Below are positions 45,561 to 55,436 of a stretch of 64,000 nt of DNA, one piece after another. The stretch is taken from assembly GCF_003254295.1 (NCBI RefSeq), contig NZ_QKZO01000005.1, forward strand, positions 186,001 to 250,000. The letters are read 5' to 3'. The DNA is from Rhodobacter capsulatus (GTDB lineage: Bacteria > Pseudomonadota > Alphaproteobacteria > Rhodobacterales > Rhodobacteraceae). Numbering within the stretch: position 1 is the first letter of the stretch; every line of letters starts with the position of its first letter. The notes below the pieces were generated by a model. It searched no databases. It saw only the letters and a program-made list of their open reading frames with translations, and had not been told where the DNA came from. A program made the position numbers and the translations under genes.

Positions 45561-47624
45561 ATGAGCCTGCCCGATCCCAGCCCCGAGGCAAGGCTTGCCT
45601 CGGTTTTCGGATTCCATGCCTTCCGACCGGGGCAGGAGGAAATCGTGCGGGCGGTTCTGGCAGGGCGCAACACCTTGGCGATCATGCCGACGGGTGGCGG
45701 GAAATCCTTGTGTTTCCAGCTGCCTGCGCTGTGCCTGCCGGGGCTGACCGTGGTCATTTCGCCGCTGATCGCGCTGATGCGCGATCAGGTGCGGTCGCTT
45801 CGCGAAGCCGGGGTCGAGGCCGGGGCGCTGACCTCGGGCAATACCGGGGAAGAGACCGAAGCGGTGTTCGAGGCGATCGACGCCGGGCGGCTGAAACTGC
45901 TTTACATCGCGCCCGAGCGGCTGGCCGGATCGGGCACGCTGGCGCTGCTGCGCCGCGCAAAGACCGGGCTGATCGCCGTTGACGAGGCGCATTGCGTGTC
46001 GCAATGGGGCCATGATTTCCGCCCCGATTACCTGCGCATCGGCGATCTGCGCCGGGCGCTTGATGTGCCGCTGGCGGCCTTTACCGCGACCGCGGACGAG
46101 GAAACCCGGGCCGAGATCGTCACCCGGCTGTTCGACGGCATCCCGCCCGCGACCTTTCTGCGCGGCTTTGACCGGCCGAACATCTCGCTGGCCTTCGAGC
46201 CCAAGGACCAGCCGCGCAAGCAGATCCTGGATTATGTCGCGGCGCGGCGCGGGCAATCGGGCATCGTCTATTGCGCCTCGCGGGCGAAGACCGAGCAGCT
46301 GGCCGCGGCGCTGATCGCGGCGGGTCATCCCGCCTGTCACTATCACGGCGGCATGGAGGCCGAGGATCGCCGCCGCGTCGAGACCCGGTTTCAGCGCGAG
46401 GACGGGCTGATCGTGGTGGCGACGGTGGCTTTCGGGATGGGCATCGACAAGCCCGACATCCGCTGGGTCGCCCATGCCGATCTGCCGAAATCGATCGAAA
46501 GCTATTATCAGGAAATCGGCCGGGCGGGCCGCGACGGGGCGCCTGCCGAGACGCTGACGCTTTATGGCGCCGATGACGTGCGCTATCGCCGCCAGCAGAT
46601 CGACGAGGGGCTGGCGCCGCCCGAACGCAAGGCCGCCGACCACGGACGGCTGAATGCGCTTCTGGGTCTGGCCGAGGCGACGGGCTGTCGGCGGCAACGG
46701 CTGCTGGCCTATTTCGGCGAAACATCAGGCCCTTGCGGCAATTGCGATCTGTGCGAGACGCCGCCCGATCTGTTTGATGGCACCGAGGCGGTGCGCAAGG
46801 CGCTGTCCGCCGCGCTGCGGACGGACGAAAGCTACGGCGCCGGGCATCTGATCGAGGTTCTGCTGGGTCAGACCAACGAGCGGATCACCGCGCGCGGCCA
46901 TGACCGTCTGCCGACCTTTGGCGTGGGCCGCGATCTGAGCCGGACCGAATGGCAGGCGGTGTTCCGGCAGATGCAGGGCCATGACCTGATCCGCCCCGAT
47001 GCCGCGCGGCACGGCGCGCTGGTGATGACCGAGCGCGCCCGGCCGATCCTGCGCGGCGAGGAACGCATCACCCTGCGCCGCGATCTGGTGCGCAAGGCCA
47101 AGGTCAAGCATGTGCCGAAGGCGCTGGTGTCCGATGAAGATGCGCCGCTGCTTTCGGCGCTGAAGGCGAAACGGCGCGCGCTGGCCGAGGCGGCGGGTCT
47201 GCCCGCCTACATGATCTTCCCCGACCGCACCCTGATCGAGATGGCCGAGCTGCGGCCCGGCACGCTGGATCAGTTCGCGCGGGTGAGCGGGGTGGGGGCG
47301 AAGAAGCTGGAAAGCTATGGTCGCGCCTTCCTCGAGGTGATCGCGGGGGCGGGTGCGGCCGAGCCGCTGCATCCGGCGCGGATGAAGCTGGCGGGGACCG
47401 CGGCGGGCAGCCTTTATGATGCGCTCGACAGCGCGCAGCGGGCCCTGGCGCGGGGCGAGGACGGGCATGACCGGTTTTTGTCCTGCACCGCCACGATGCT
47501 GCGCCGGATCGCCGAGACGAAGCCGCGCAGCCGTGCCGATCTGGAGCGGATCGCCGGGATGGGCGCGGCGAAGCTGGACCGGTTCGCCGACACGTTCCTC
47601 GCGCTGATCGCCGAACACGGCTGA
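45561..47624 (+). CDS. recQ: ATP-dependent DNA helicase RecQ
   Basis: 3'-5' DNA helicase for recombination repair. The 687-residue protein has Walker A in MPTGGGKSLCFQLPAL, the DEAHCVSQWGHDFRPDY box with the aromatic-rich loop, helicase domain 2 (ATVAFGMGIDKPDIRWV and QEIGRAGRDG), the RQC zinc-site Cys (GPCGNCDLC) and two HRDC-like helical regions near the C-terminus (the second around ERIAGMGAAKLDRF). Two HRDC domains are more than the E. coli enzyme has. It ends one base before the stop of the convergent histidine kinase gene. Confidence 0.95.
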   Translation: MSLPDPSPEARLASVFGFHAFRPGQEEIVRAVLAGRNTLAIMPTGGGKSLCFQLPALCLPGLTVVISPLIALMRDQVRSLREAGVEAGALTSGNTGEETEAVFEAIDAGRLKLLYIAPERLAGSGTLALLRRAKTGLIAVDEAHCVSQWGHDFRPDYLRIGDLRRALDVPLAAFTATADEETRAEIVTRLFDGIPPATFLRGFDRPNISLAFEPKDQPRKQILDYVAARRGQSGIVYCASRAKTEQLAAALIAAGHPACHYHGGMEAEDRRRVETRFQREDGLIVVATVAFGMGIDKPDIRWVAHADLPKSIESYYQEIGRAGRDGAPAETLTLYGADDVRYRRQQIDEGLAPPERKAADHGRLNALLGLAEATGCRRQRLLAYFGETSGPCGNCDLCETPPDLFDGTEAVRKALSAALRTDESYGAGHLIEVLLGQTNERITARGHDRLPTFGVGRDLSRTEWQAVFRQMQGHDLIRPDAARHGALVMTERARPILRGEERITLRRDLVRKAKVKHVPKALVSDEDAPLLSALKAKRRALAEAAGLPAYMIFPDRTLIEMAELRPGTLDQFARVSGVGAKKLESYGRAFLEVIAGAGAAEPLHPARMKLAGTAAGSLYDALDSAQRALARGEDGHDRFLSCTATMLRRIAETKPRSRADLERIAGMGAAKLDRFADTFLALIAEHG

Positions 47625-49853
47625 TCAGATCTCCAGCCCCTCCGGCAACGCCGGGCGCGCATCCTCGGGCTGATGCGCCAGGATCCTCTCCACGATCGTG
47701 GCCTTGCGCAGCGGTTTCGTCAGATAGAAATCAAGCCCGGCGGCAAAGATCGACTCGCTGTCGCCTTCCATCGCATGCGCGGTCAGGGCGCAGATCGGCA
47801 CGCGGGTGCCCTTTTCCTGCTCGTGCAGTCGGATCGTCCGGGTGGCTTCGCGCCCGTCCATCTCGGGCATGGAAATGTCCATGAAGATCAGATCGGGCTG
47901 AAAGCGGCGCCATTCCTCGACCGCTTCGAGACCATTCGCGGCAAAACGCAATTCGATGTCGAAATCCTTCACCATCTTGCCGAAGACAAGCTGGTTGGTC
48001 CGGTTGTCCTCTGCCGCCAGAATCCGCATCTGCCGTTTTTGCGGCGGCAACGCGGGCGCAGGCGGCGGGGCGGGCTCTGCGGCCTTCGGCTCGGCCGACA
48101 GCGACAATTTCTGCAACATGCGGAACAGGTCCGAGCGCAACACCGGCTTTTCGAGACAGCCGAACAGATCGCAATTGCCCTGCGCCGCATCCAGCGCCGT
48201 GCTGTCCGAGGTCAGAAGCAGGATCGGCGTGTCATGGCCCATCGCCCGCAGCCGCCGCGTCAGCTCCAGCCCGTCCAGATCGGGCATGTGGTGATCGGTC
48301 AGCACCAGATCGAAACGGGTGCCGTCATCAAGCACCTTCAGCGCCTCGGTCCCCGAGCGGCAGAGCGTCACGTCCAGCCCGTAAGTCTGCAGCTGCCGTT
48401 CCAGAATCACCCGGTTCACCAGCATGTCATCCACGACAAGCGCCGCACGCAGCGTCACCGGCGGCGTCGGCCGGTCGATCGGCACAACGGGCTCGGCGCG
48501 GGGCAGGATGACGCGGAAGCCGAAACACGAGCCCTCGCCCAGCTGGCTGTCGACCCAGACCGAGCCGCCCATCAGATGCACCAGTTGCCGGGTGATGGCG
48601 AGACCAAGCCCGGTGCCTTCGAAGCGGCGGTTCGAGGCGGCCTCGACCTGATTGAACTCGCCGAAGACATGGTCGAGATTGTCCGGAGAGATGCCGATGC
48701 CGGTATCCTCGACGGTGACATGCAGTTCGTAATGTTCGGCGTCGCGCTCGAACCCGACGACGCGGGCCAGCACATGGCCGGCATGGGTGAACTTGACCGC
48801 ATTGCCGATCAGGTTGGTCAGGATCTGCCGCATCCGCCCCGGATCGGCGATGAAGCGGGTGGGCAGGAACAGGTCGTAATCGACCAGCAGCTTGACGCCC
48901 TTGTCCTTGGCCGAGGGCTGCAAGAGCACCATGATCTCATGCAGGCAGCGTTCCAGATCAAAGACTTCGGGGTAAAGCTTCAACCGCTCCGCCTCGATCT
49001 TGGAATAGTCGAGCACGTCGTTGATGATCGTCAGCAAAGCCTCGCCCGAGGAGCGGATGGTCTCGACGTAAAGCTGCTGTTCCTCGTTCAGCTCGGTCTC
49101 GCCCAGCAGTTCCGCCATCCCGACGACGCCGTTCATCGGCGTGCGGATCTCATGGCTCATGTTCGCGAGGAAGGCGGATTTCGCCCGGTTCGCCGCTTCG
49201 GCCTTGTTGCGGGCCTCCTCAAGCTCCTGCTCGCGCTCGATGATATGGGTGATGTCCTGCGCCAGACAGACCAGATCGCCATCCTCGCCCCAGCGGTCGA
49301 TGAGCTTGATGTGATGGCCGCTGCGGGTGCGCAGCACGATCGGTTCGATATGTTCGCGCCGGATCCGGGCGATCATCTCATGGTGCCAGTCCAGCGGATC
49401 GCGGCCCGCCATGTCCACCATTTCATGCTTCGCGACGATCTTCAGCACGGCATCATAGGTGACGCCCGCGGTGATCGCCACCTCGCCATGAAAGAACGAC
49501 AGATAGGCCCGGTTCGCCACCACCAGCCGCAGATCGCCGTCATAGACCGCAAAGCCGTCGCGGATGGTTTCAAGCGCGTCCCACAGCCGCCGCTGCGCGA
49601 TCATCGCCACCGATTCCGCCCGCTGCAGGTCGCCGCGCACGCGCGAATTCTCGCCCTTGAGCGAGGCGGCCTCGGTCAAGGCCTGCTGCAGCCCGTGCCG
49701 CTGCTGCACGATCTGTTCCGAAAGCGCCCGCGCATGCAGGGCCAGTTTCTGGTTCGCCGCAAACAGCTCGCGCTTCTTTTGCTCCAGCAGGCGTTCCGCC
49801 GCCAGCCGAGCCCGCCGCTCCTGCGCCAATTTCTCTGCCAAGATGGCGTCCAT
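47625..49853 (-). CDS. Hybrid sensor histidine kinase with two receiver domains
   Basis: Cytoplasmic hybrid kinase, 742 residues. Order: N-terminal coiled coil (about 1-80), a PAS domain (about 85-205) with [14 protein letters not shown], the HisKA dimerisation domain with phospho-His234 ([11 protein letters not shown]), HATPase ([23 protein letters not shown]), receiver 1 ([11 protein letters not shown], about 480-600) and receiver 2 ([13 protein letters not shown], about 625-735). No membrane segment or HPt domain is visible. Start at 49853; an upstream ATG at 49886 would add eleven residues. A regulator partner is not adjacent, so it may signal to a separate HPt protein. Confidence 0.9.
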   Translation of the reverse strand: MDAILAEKLAQERRARLAAERLLEQKKRELFAANQKLALHARALSEQIVQQRHGLQQALTEAASLKGENSRVRGDLQRAESVAMIAQRRLWDALETIRDGFAVYDGDLRLVVANRAYLSFFHGEVAITAGVTYDAVLKIVAKHEMVDMAGRDPLDWHHEMIARIRREHIEPIVLRTRSGHHIKLIDRWGEDGDLVCLAQDITHIIEREQELEEARNKAEAANRAKSAFLANMSHEIRTPMNGVVGMAELLGETELNEEQQLYVETIRSSGEALLTIINDVLDYSKIEAERLKLYPEVFDLERCLHEIMVLLQPSAKDKGVKLLVDYDLFLPTRFIADPGRMRQILTNLIGNAVKFTHAGHVLARVVGFERDAEHYELHVTVEDTGIGISPDNLDHVFGEFNQVEAASNRRFEGTGLGLAITRQLVHLMGGSVWVDSQLGEGSCFGFRVILPRAEPVVPIDRPTPPVTLRAALVVDDMLVNRVILERQLQTYGLDVTLCRSGTEALKVLDDGTRFDLVLTDHHMPDLDGLELTRRLRAMGHDTPILLLTSDSTALDAAQGNCDLFGCLEKPVLRSDLFRMLQKLSLSAEPKAAEPAPPPAPALPPQKRQMRILAAEDNRTNQLVFGKMVKDFDIELRFAANGLEAVEEWRRFQPDLIFMDISMPEMDGREATRTIRLHEQEKGTRVPICALTAHAMEGDSESIFAAGLDFYLTKPLRKATIVERILAHQPEDARPALPEGLEI

Positions 49854-49991
49854 TCCCGGCACCTGTCGAAAATCCTGCCGCACCATCCCAGCCTTCGGTG
49901 AAAATCTGCTTAACAGCCTTAACTTGCCGCTTCGCTGTTGAACGAAACCCGGCCGCATGAGAGCATCCCGGCATTCAGCCCGGAGGTTTCC

Positions 49992-52900
49992 ATGCGTCTG
50001 TCCTCGGTCTTTCTTTCCTTCTGTGCAGTGATTGGCAGTTTCGGCCCTGCGATGGCGCAGGATGTCCCGCTTGTCCCCGAACGACGGCTGTCGATCGCCG
50101 AGGGGATGGACCTTGCGGGCCGGGATCTGAAGCAGATTTTCGACACCACGCTCGAGGCCTGCGAGGCCGCCTGCCTTGCTGATTCGGCCTGCGAGGCGGT
50201 GACCTTCAACGCCCGCAGCAATGCCTGTTTCCCGAAAGCCGGGGTGACGGCGATGACGCCCTATCAGGGCGCGTTTTCGGGCGTGGTGGTGGCGGCGAAC
50301 AAGGGCGCCGAGGCGCGGGCCGGAACCCGGGCCGCCGATCTCGATTTTCTGGCCGAGGGCAGTCTGGCCGAGGCGACGGCGCTGGCGGCCGCGATGGGGC
50401 GGCTGCATCTGACGAATTTCACCAGCCCCGAGGAGCTGGCCACGGGGCTGAAACAGGCCCGGGCGCAGGCGAACTGGGCGCGGGCGCAGGCCTTGGAAGG
50501 GGCGATGATCGTGCTCTCCGATGCCGCCGATCAATGGACGGATTATGCGGCGCTGGGTCTGCGGCTGGAGGATTCCGAGGCGGTCGGCCGCTCGGTTTCG
50601 GCGGCGGTGAACGGCTATCTGCGCGCGGCCAGGCCCGCCGGTCAGGCCGAGGCGCTCTTCGTTCTGGCGCAGGCGCTGGAAAAGGCCGATCGCAACCGCG
50701 AGGCGCTTTCGGCGCTGCGGCTGGCGGCGACGCTGTCGGCGCGCGAGGATATCGCCGCCGCGCTGACCGAGGCCGAGGGCAAATACGGCTTCCGCATTCA
50801 GGACAACAGCGTCGAGGCCGATAGCGCAAGTCCCCGGATCTGCGCCAATTTCAACGCCGATCTGGTGAAGACCGGGGTCGATTACGCGCCCTTCGTGCAA
50901 CTGCCCGAAACCGGGCTTTCGGTCGAGGCCGCGGCGAACCAGATCTGTGTCGGCGGGGTGAAACACGGGCAACGCTATGCGCTGACCTTCCGCAAGGGCC
51001 TGCCCGCCGCAACGGGCGAGACGCTGGGCAAGGATGTCACGATCACCGCCTATGTGCGTGACCGGGCGCCGTCGGTCAGCTTCCCCGGCCGGTCCTATAT
51101 CCTGCCGCGCGGGGCGGACAGTGGCGTGCCGGTGCAGACGGTGAACCTCGAGGGGCTGGATCTGAAGATCCTGCGGGTGTCGGACCGCAATCTGGTGGCG
51201 GCGATGCGCGAGGATTACTTTGCCCGCTCGATGGACAGCTGGTCGGTCGATTATTTCAACAACCAATATGCCGAGGAAGTCTGGCACGGCAGCGCCGAGG
51301 TGAAGATGGAGGTCAACCGCGACATGACCACCCGTCTGCCGGTGCAGGAGGTGACCGGGCCGCTCGGCTCGGGCATCTATGTGCTGACAGCGACGGTGCC
51401 GGGGGCGGATCCCTACGAGAAACCTCCCGCGGCGCAGTGGTTCATGATCTCGGATCTGGGGCTGACCAGCTATTCGGGCGCCGACGGGCTGACCGTTGCG
51501 GTGCGCGGGCTCTCGGATGCGGGCGCTTTCGAGGGCGCCGAGGTGCAGCTGGTGTCGAAGGCCAATGCGGTGATCGCGACGGCCACAACCGATGCCGAAG
51601 GCGTGGTGCATTTCGCCCCCGCGCAGGCGGCGGGCAAGGACAATGCCGCCCCGGCGCTGATCGCGGTCAGCCGCGGCGAGGATCTGGCCTATCTGTCGCT
51701 CACCGATGCGGAATTCGACCTGTCCGACCGTGGCGTCGAGGGGATGCCCCCCGCGCCTGCGATCGATGTCTTCCTGACCACCGACCGCGGCGCTTATCGC
51801 GCCGGCGAGACGGTTCATGCGACGGTTCTGGCGCGCGATTCCGCGACGCAGGCGATTGATGGCCTGCCGCTGACCGCCGTTCTGCTGCGGCCCGATGGCG
51901 TCGAATATTCCCGCGCCCTGACCGAGGATGCGGGGGCAGGCGGGCACACGATCGCCCTGCCGATCGGGGCGCAGGCGCCGCGCGGCACCTGGCGGCTGGA
52001 TATCTTCGCCGATCCCAAGGGCGAGCCGCTGGCTTCGGCCAAGGTCCTTGTGGAAGATTTCCTGCCCGAACGGATCGACGCCACCCTGACCCTGCCCGAA
52101 GGCGTTCTGGCCGGGGATGACATGCCGCTGATCGGGGTTGAGGCGCGCTATCTGTTCGGCGCCCCGGGGGCCGGGCTGGGCACCGAGGGCAGCTTCGCGC
52201 TGCGCACCGCCGCGGAGGTTCCGGGCTTTGCGGGCTATGTCTTCGGCCGTCACGACACGCCGTTCGAAACGCTTTACGACAGTCTGGAGGCGGGCGAGAC
52301 CGACGAGACCGGCGCGGCCGAGATCGCCGTTGCCCTGCCCGAAGCGGCGCTGACCGCCGACCGGCCGCTGGAGGCGACCTTTGCGGTGGAAGTCCGCGAA
52401 GGCTCGGGCCGTCCGATCAGCCGCGAGATCAAGCGTCTGGTGATGCCCGCGGCGCCGGTTCTGGGGATCAAGCCGCAATTCGCCGAGGGCGCCGTGCCCG
52501 AAGGCGCAGAGGCCGGGTTCGAGGTCACGACCCTGGGGCCGGATCTGCAGCCGGTGCCGATGGCGCTGCATTGGGTGGTGAACAAGATCGAGACCACCTA
52601 TCAGTGGTATGCGGTCGATGGCTATTGGAACTGGGAGCCGATCACCCGGCGGTCCCGCGTGGCCGAGGGCAAGGGCGATCTGACCGCGGCCGGGCCGCTG
52701 CAGATCGCGGCCAAGGTCGATTGGGGCCAATACGAACTGGTGGTCGAGGACGAGAGCGGCGCGGTGGCCGCCAGCATGGCCTTTGACGCGGGCTGGTATG
52801 CGCCCGCCGATGTGCTGGCCAGCCCGGACCGGCTGCAGCTGGCGCTCGACAAGCCCGCCTATGCGCTGGGCGACACGGCGCATCTGCGCATCGTCGCGCC

Positions 52901-55436
52901 CGCAAGGGGGGTGGCGCTGGTCTCGGTCCTGTCGAACCGGGTGGTGGCGCTGCAATCGGTCGAGGTCGAGGCTGGTGAAAACAGCATTGATCTGCCGGTG
53001 ACGCAGGAATGGGGGGCGGGGGCCTATGTGACGGCCTCCGTGCTGCGGCCCTTGGCCGAGGAGGCGCCGAACCGGGCCCCGAACCGGGCAATGGGTCTGG
53101 CCTATGCCACGGTCGATCCGGGCGAACGGGCGCTCAAGGCGGCCTTCGACGTGCCCGCCGCTTCCGATCCGCGCGCGGCTTTGCCGGTGGCGCTGAAGGT
53201 CGAGGGCATCAAGAAAGGCGAGACCGTTTACGCGACGATTGCAGCGGTGGATCTGGGCATTCTGAACCTGACCGGGTTCAAGGCGCCCGATCCTGCGGCG
53301 CATTACTTTGGCCAGCGGCGGCTGGGCGTCGGGCTGCGCGATGTCTACGGGCGGCTGATTGATGGCCGCAGCGGCGAGATGGGGGTGATCCGCTCGGGTG
53401 GCGATGCCGGGCGGGACATGACGCTGCAGGCGCCGCCGCCCACGGAAGAGCTGGTGGCCTATTTCTCGGGCGCGCTGACGGCGGATGAGGATGGCGTGAT
53501 CCGCACCAGTTTCGACATGCCCGCCTTCAACGGCACGGTGCGGCTTTCGGCGGTGGTCTGGTCGAAGACCGGCGTCGGGCAGGCCTCTTCGGACGTGCTG
53601 GTGCGCGATCCGGTGGTGGTGACGGCTTCGGTGCCGCGGTTCCTCGCGCCCGGCGACAGCTCGCGGCTGCTTCTGGAAAACGTCCATGCCACCGGGCCTT
53701 CGGGGCGGATGGGGCTCGATGTGACCTCGGCCGGGCTGGTGCTGGGGGATCGTCCCTCGGGGCTCGATCTGGCCGATCTGGGTAAGGCGGAAATCGCCGT
53801 GCCGGTGACCGCGCCGAAAGCCGAAGGGGTGCAGGAGATCCGGGTGGCGCTGACCACGCCCGATGGCAAGCTGCTGGAAAAGGTGCTGAAAATCCCGGTG
53901 CAGGACAACAGCCCCGAGGTGGCGCGGCAATCGCGCTTTGACCTTGCGGCGGGCAAGAGCTTCACCTTTGACGCCAATGTTTTCGCGGGCTTCCTGCCCG
54001 GTTCCGCCCGCGCGACCTTGGCGGCGGGGCCGATCGCCCGCTTTGACACCCCGGCGCTGTTGCAGGCGCTCGACCACTATCCCTATGGCTGCACCGAGCA
54101 GATCACCTCGACGGCGCTGCCGCTGCTCTATCTCTCCTCGGTGGCCGAGGCGATGGAGCTGGGCACGCCCAAGGATATCGACGCGCGCATCGAGGTGGCG
54201 ATTTCCAAGGTGCTGACCAATCAGGATGCCTCGGGCGCTTTCGGGCTTTGGGGGCCGATGTCGGGCGATGGCTGGCTCGATGCCTATGTTACCGACTTCC
54301 TCAGCCGCGCCCGCAAGGCCGGGCATGCGGTGCCCGACATGGCCTTCCGCAACGCGCTCGACAACCTGCGCAATCAGGTGAATTACGCGCCCGATTTCGA
54401 CCGCAGCAGCAATGGCGGCGGTCGGGTTCTGGCCTATCAGCTGATGGTGCTGGCGCGGGAAGGCGCGGCCTCGATCGGCGATCTGCGCTATTTCGCCGAT
54501 GTGAAGGGCGACGATTTCGCGACGCCTCTGGCGATGGCGCAGCTGGGGGCGGCGCTGGCCTCTTATGGCGATCAGACCCGGGCCGATGCGATGTTTGCCC
54601 GGGCGGCGAAATCGGTCTCGGCCTTGGGCGATGAAAAGCCGGTCTGGCGCGATGACTATGGCACCCATCTGCGCGATGCCGCGGCGGTGCTGGCGCTGGC
54701 GTCGGAATCGGGCTCGACCGCGGTCAATGCCCAGACGGTCGGCCAATCGGTGATCGCGCGTCTGGGCAGCACGCCCCTGTCGACGCAGGAGGCGAGCTGG
54801 ACGCTGCTCGCCGCCCATGCGCTGATCGACCGGCCCGGGGCCGAGGGTCTGACGGTGGATGGGGCGGCGGTGACCGGCCCGCTGGTCAAGGTGATCGACG
54901 CCGAGACCGCCGGACGGTCGCTGGCGATCGCGAACACCGGCGATACCCCGCAGACCCTGACCCTGACCACGGTGGGCGTGCCTGAAGTCGCCGAAAAGGC
55001 CGATGGCAAGGGCTGGGCGATTGCGCGCAGCTATTACACGCTGGAGGGCGAGGAGGTCGATGCCACGAAGGTTGCCCAAGGCACGCGGTTGGTGACGGTG
55101 CTGGAAATCAAGCCGCTTGGTCCGCAGCAAGCGCGGTTGATGGTCAACGATCCGCTGCCCGCGGGCTTCGAGATCGACAACCCGAACCTGATCCGCGCCG
55201 GGGATCTGGCGGCGCTCGACTGGCTTACGGTCGAGGAAAACCCGCTGACGACTGAATTCCGGCAGGATCGCTTCCTCGCCGCGCTGGATTGGCAAAGCGA
55301 TCAGCCGTTCCGGCTGGCCTATGTCGTGCGCGCGGTCAGCCCGGGGACGTTCGTCCATCCGGCGGCCTCGGTCGAAGACATGTATCGCCCCGAGATGCGG
55401 GCGCATGGCGAAACCGGGGTGGTGACGGTGGAATGA
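49992..55436 (+). CDS. Bacterial alpha-2-macroglobulin with PAN-like N-terminal region
   Basis: Large periplasmic protease trap, 1814 residues. It has a signal peptide (MRLSSVFLSFCAVIGSFGPAMA, shown here without its final residues, cleavage near 22) with no lipobox Cys. A Cys-rich region (about 45-80, with CEAACLADSACEAVTF) resembles a PAN/Apple domain. MG and bait-like beta domains follow, and the thioester motif is YGCTEQ with Cys1367. GGAGG precedes the start. Its stop overlaps the pbpC start by ATGA, the classic partner of YfhM-type A2M proteins. The thioester suggests a functional trap. Confidence 0.93.
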   Translation: MRLSSVFLSFCAVIGSFGPAMAQDVPLVPERRLSIAEGMDLAGRDLKQIFDTTLEACEAACLADSACEAVTFNARSNACFPKAGVTAMTPYQGAFSGVVVAANKGAEARAGTRAADLDFLAEGSLAEATALAAAMGRLHLTNFTSPEELATGLKQARAQANWARAQALEGAMIVLSDAADQWTDYAALGLRLEDSEAVGRSVSAAVNGYLRAARPAGQAEALFVLAQALEKADRNREALSALRLAATLSAREDIAAALTEAEGKYGFRIQDNSVEADSASPRICANFNADLVKTGVDYAPFVQLPETGLSVEAAANQICVGGVKHGQRYALTFRKGLPAATGETLGKDVTITAYVRDRAPSVSFPGRSYILPRGADSGVPVQTVNLEGLDLKILRVSDRNLVAAMREDYFARSMDSWSVDYFNNQYAEEVWHGSAEVKMEVNRDMTTRLPVQEVTGPLGSGIYVLTATVPGADPYEKPPAAQWFMISDLGLTSYSGADGLTVAVRGLSDAGAFEGAEVQLVSKANAVIATATTDAEGVVHFAPAQAAGKDNAAPALIAVSRGEDLAYLSLTDAEFDLSDRGVEGMPPAPAIDVFLTTDRGAYRAGETVHATVLARDSATQAIDGLPLTAVLLRPDGVEYSRALTEDAGAGGHTIALPIGAQAPRGTWRLDIFADPKGEPLASAKVLVEDFLPERIDATLTLPEGVLAGDDMPLIGVEARYLFGAPGAGLGTEGSFALRTAAEVPGFAGYVFGRHDTPFETLYDSLEAGETDETGAAEIAVALPEAALTADRPLEATFAVEVREGSGRPISREIKRLVMPAAPVLGIKPQFAEGAVPEGAEAGFEVTTLGPDLQPVPMALHWVVNKIETTYQWYAVDGYWNWEPITRRSRVAEGKGDLTAAGPLQIAAKVDWGQYELVVEDESGAVAASMAFDAGWYAPADVLASPDRLQLALDKPAYALGDTAHLRIVAPARGVALVSVLSNRVVALQSVEVEAGENSIDLPVTQEWGAGAYVTASVLRPLAEEAPNRAPNRAMGLAYATVDPGERALKAAFDVPAASDPRAALPVALKVEGIKKGETVYATIAAVDLGILNLTGFKAPDPAAHYFGQRRLGVGLRDVYGRLIDGRSGEMGVIRSGGDAGRDMTLQAPPPTEELVAYFSGALTADEDGVIRTSFDMPAFNGTVRLSAVVWSKTGVGQASSDVLVRDPVVVTASVPRFLAPGDSSRLLLENVHATGPSGRMGLDVTSAGLVLGDRPSGLDLADLGKAEIAVPVTAPKAEGVQEIRVALTTPDGKLLEKVLKIPVQDNSPEVARQSRFDLAAGKSFTFDANVFAGFLPGSARATLAAGPIARFDTPALLQALDHYPYGCTEQITSTALPLLYLSSVAEAMELGTPKDIDARIEVAISKVLTNQDASGAFGLWGPMSGDGWLDAYVTDFLSRARKAGHAVPDMAFRNALDNLRNQVNYAPDFDRSSNGGGRVLAYQLMVLAREGAASIGDLRYFADVKGDDFATPLAMAQLGAALASYGDQTRADAMFARAAKSVSALGDEKPVWRDDYGTHLRDAAAVLALASESGSTAVNAQTVGQSVIARLGSTPLSTQEASWTLLAAHALIDRPGAEGLTVDGAAVTGPLVKVIDAETAGRSLAIANTGDTPQTLTLTTVGVPEVAEKADGKGWAIARSYYTLEGEEVDATKVAQGTRLVTVLEIKPLGPQQARLMVNDPLPAGFEIDNPNLIRAGDLAALDWLTVEENPLTTEFRQDRFLAALDWQSDQPFRLAYVVRAVSPGTFVHPAASVEDMYRPEMRAHGETGVVTVE

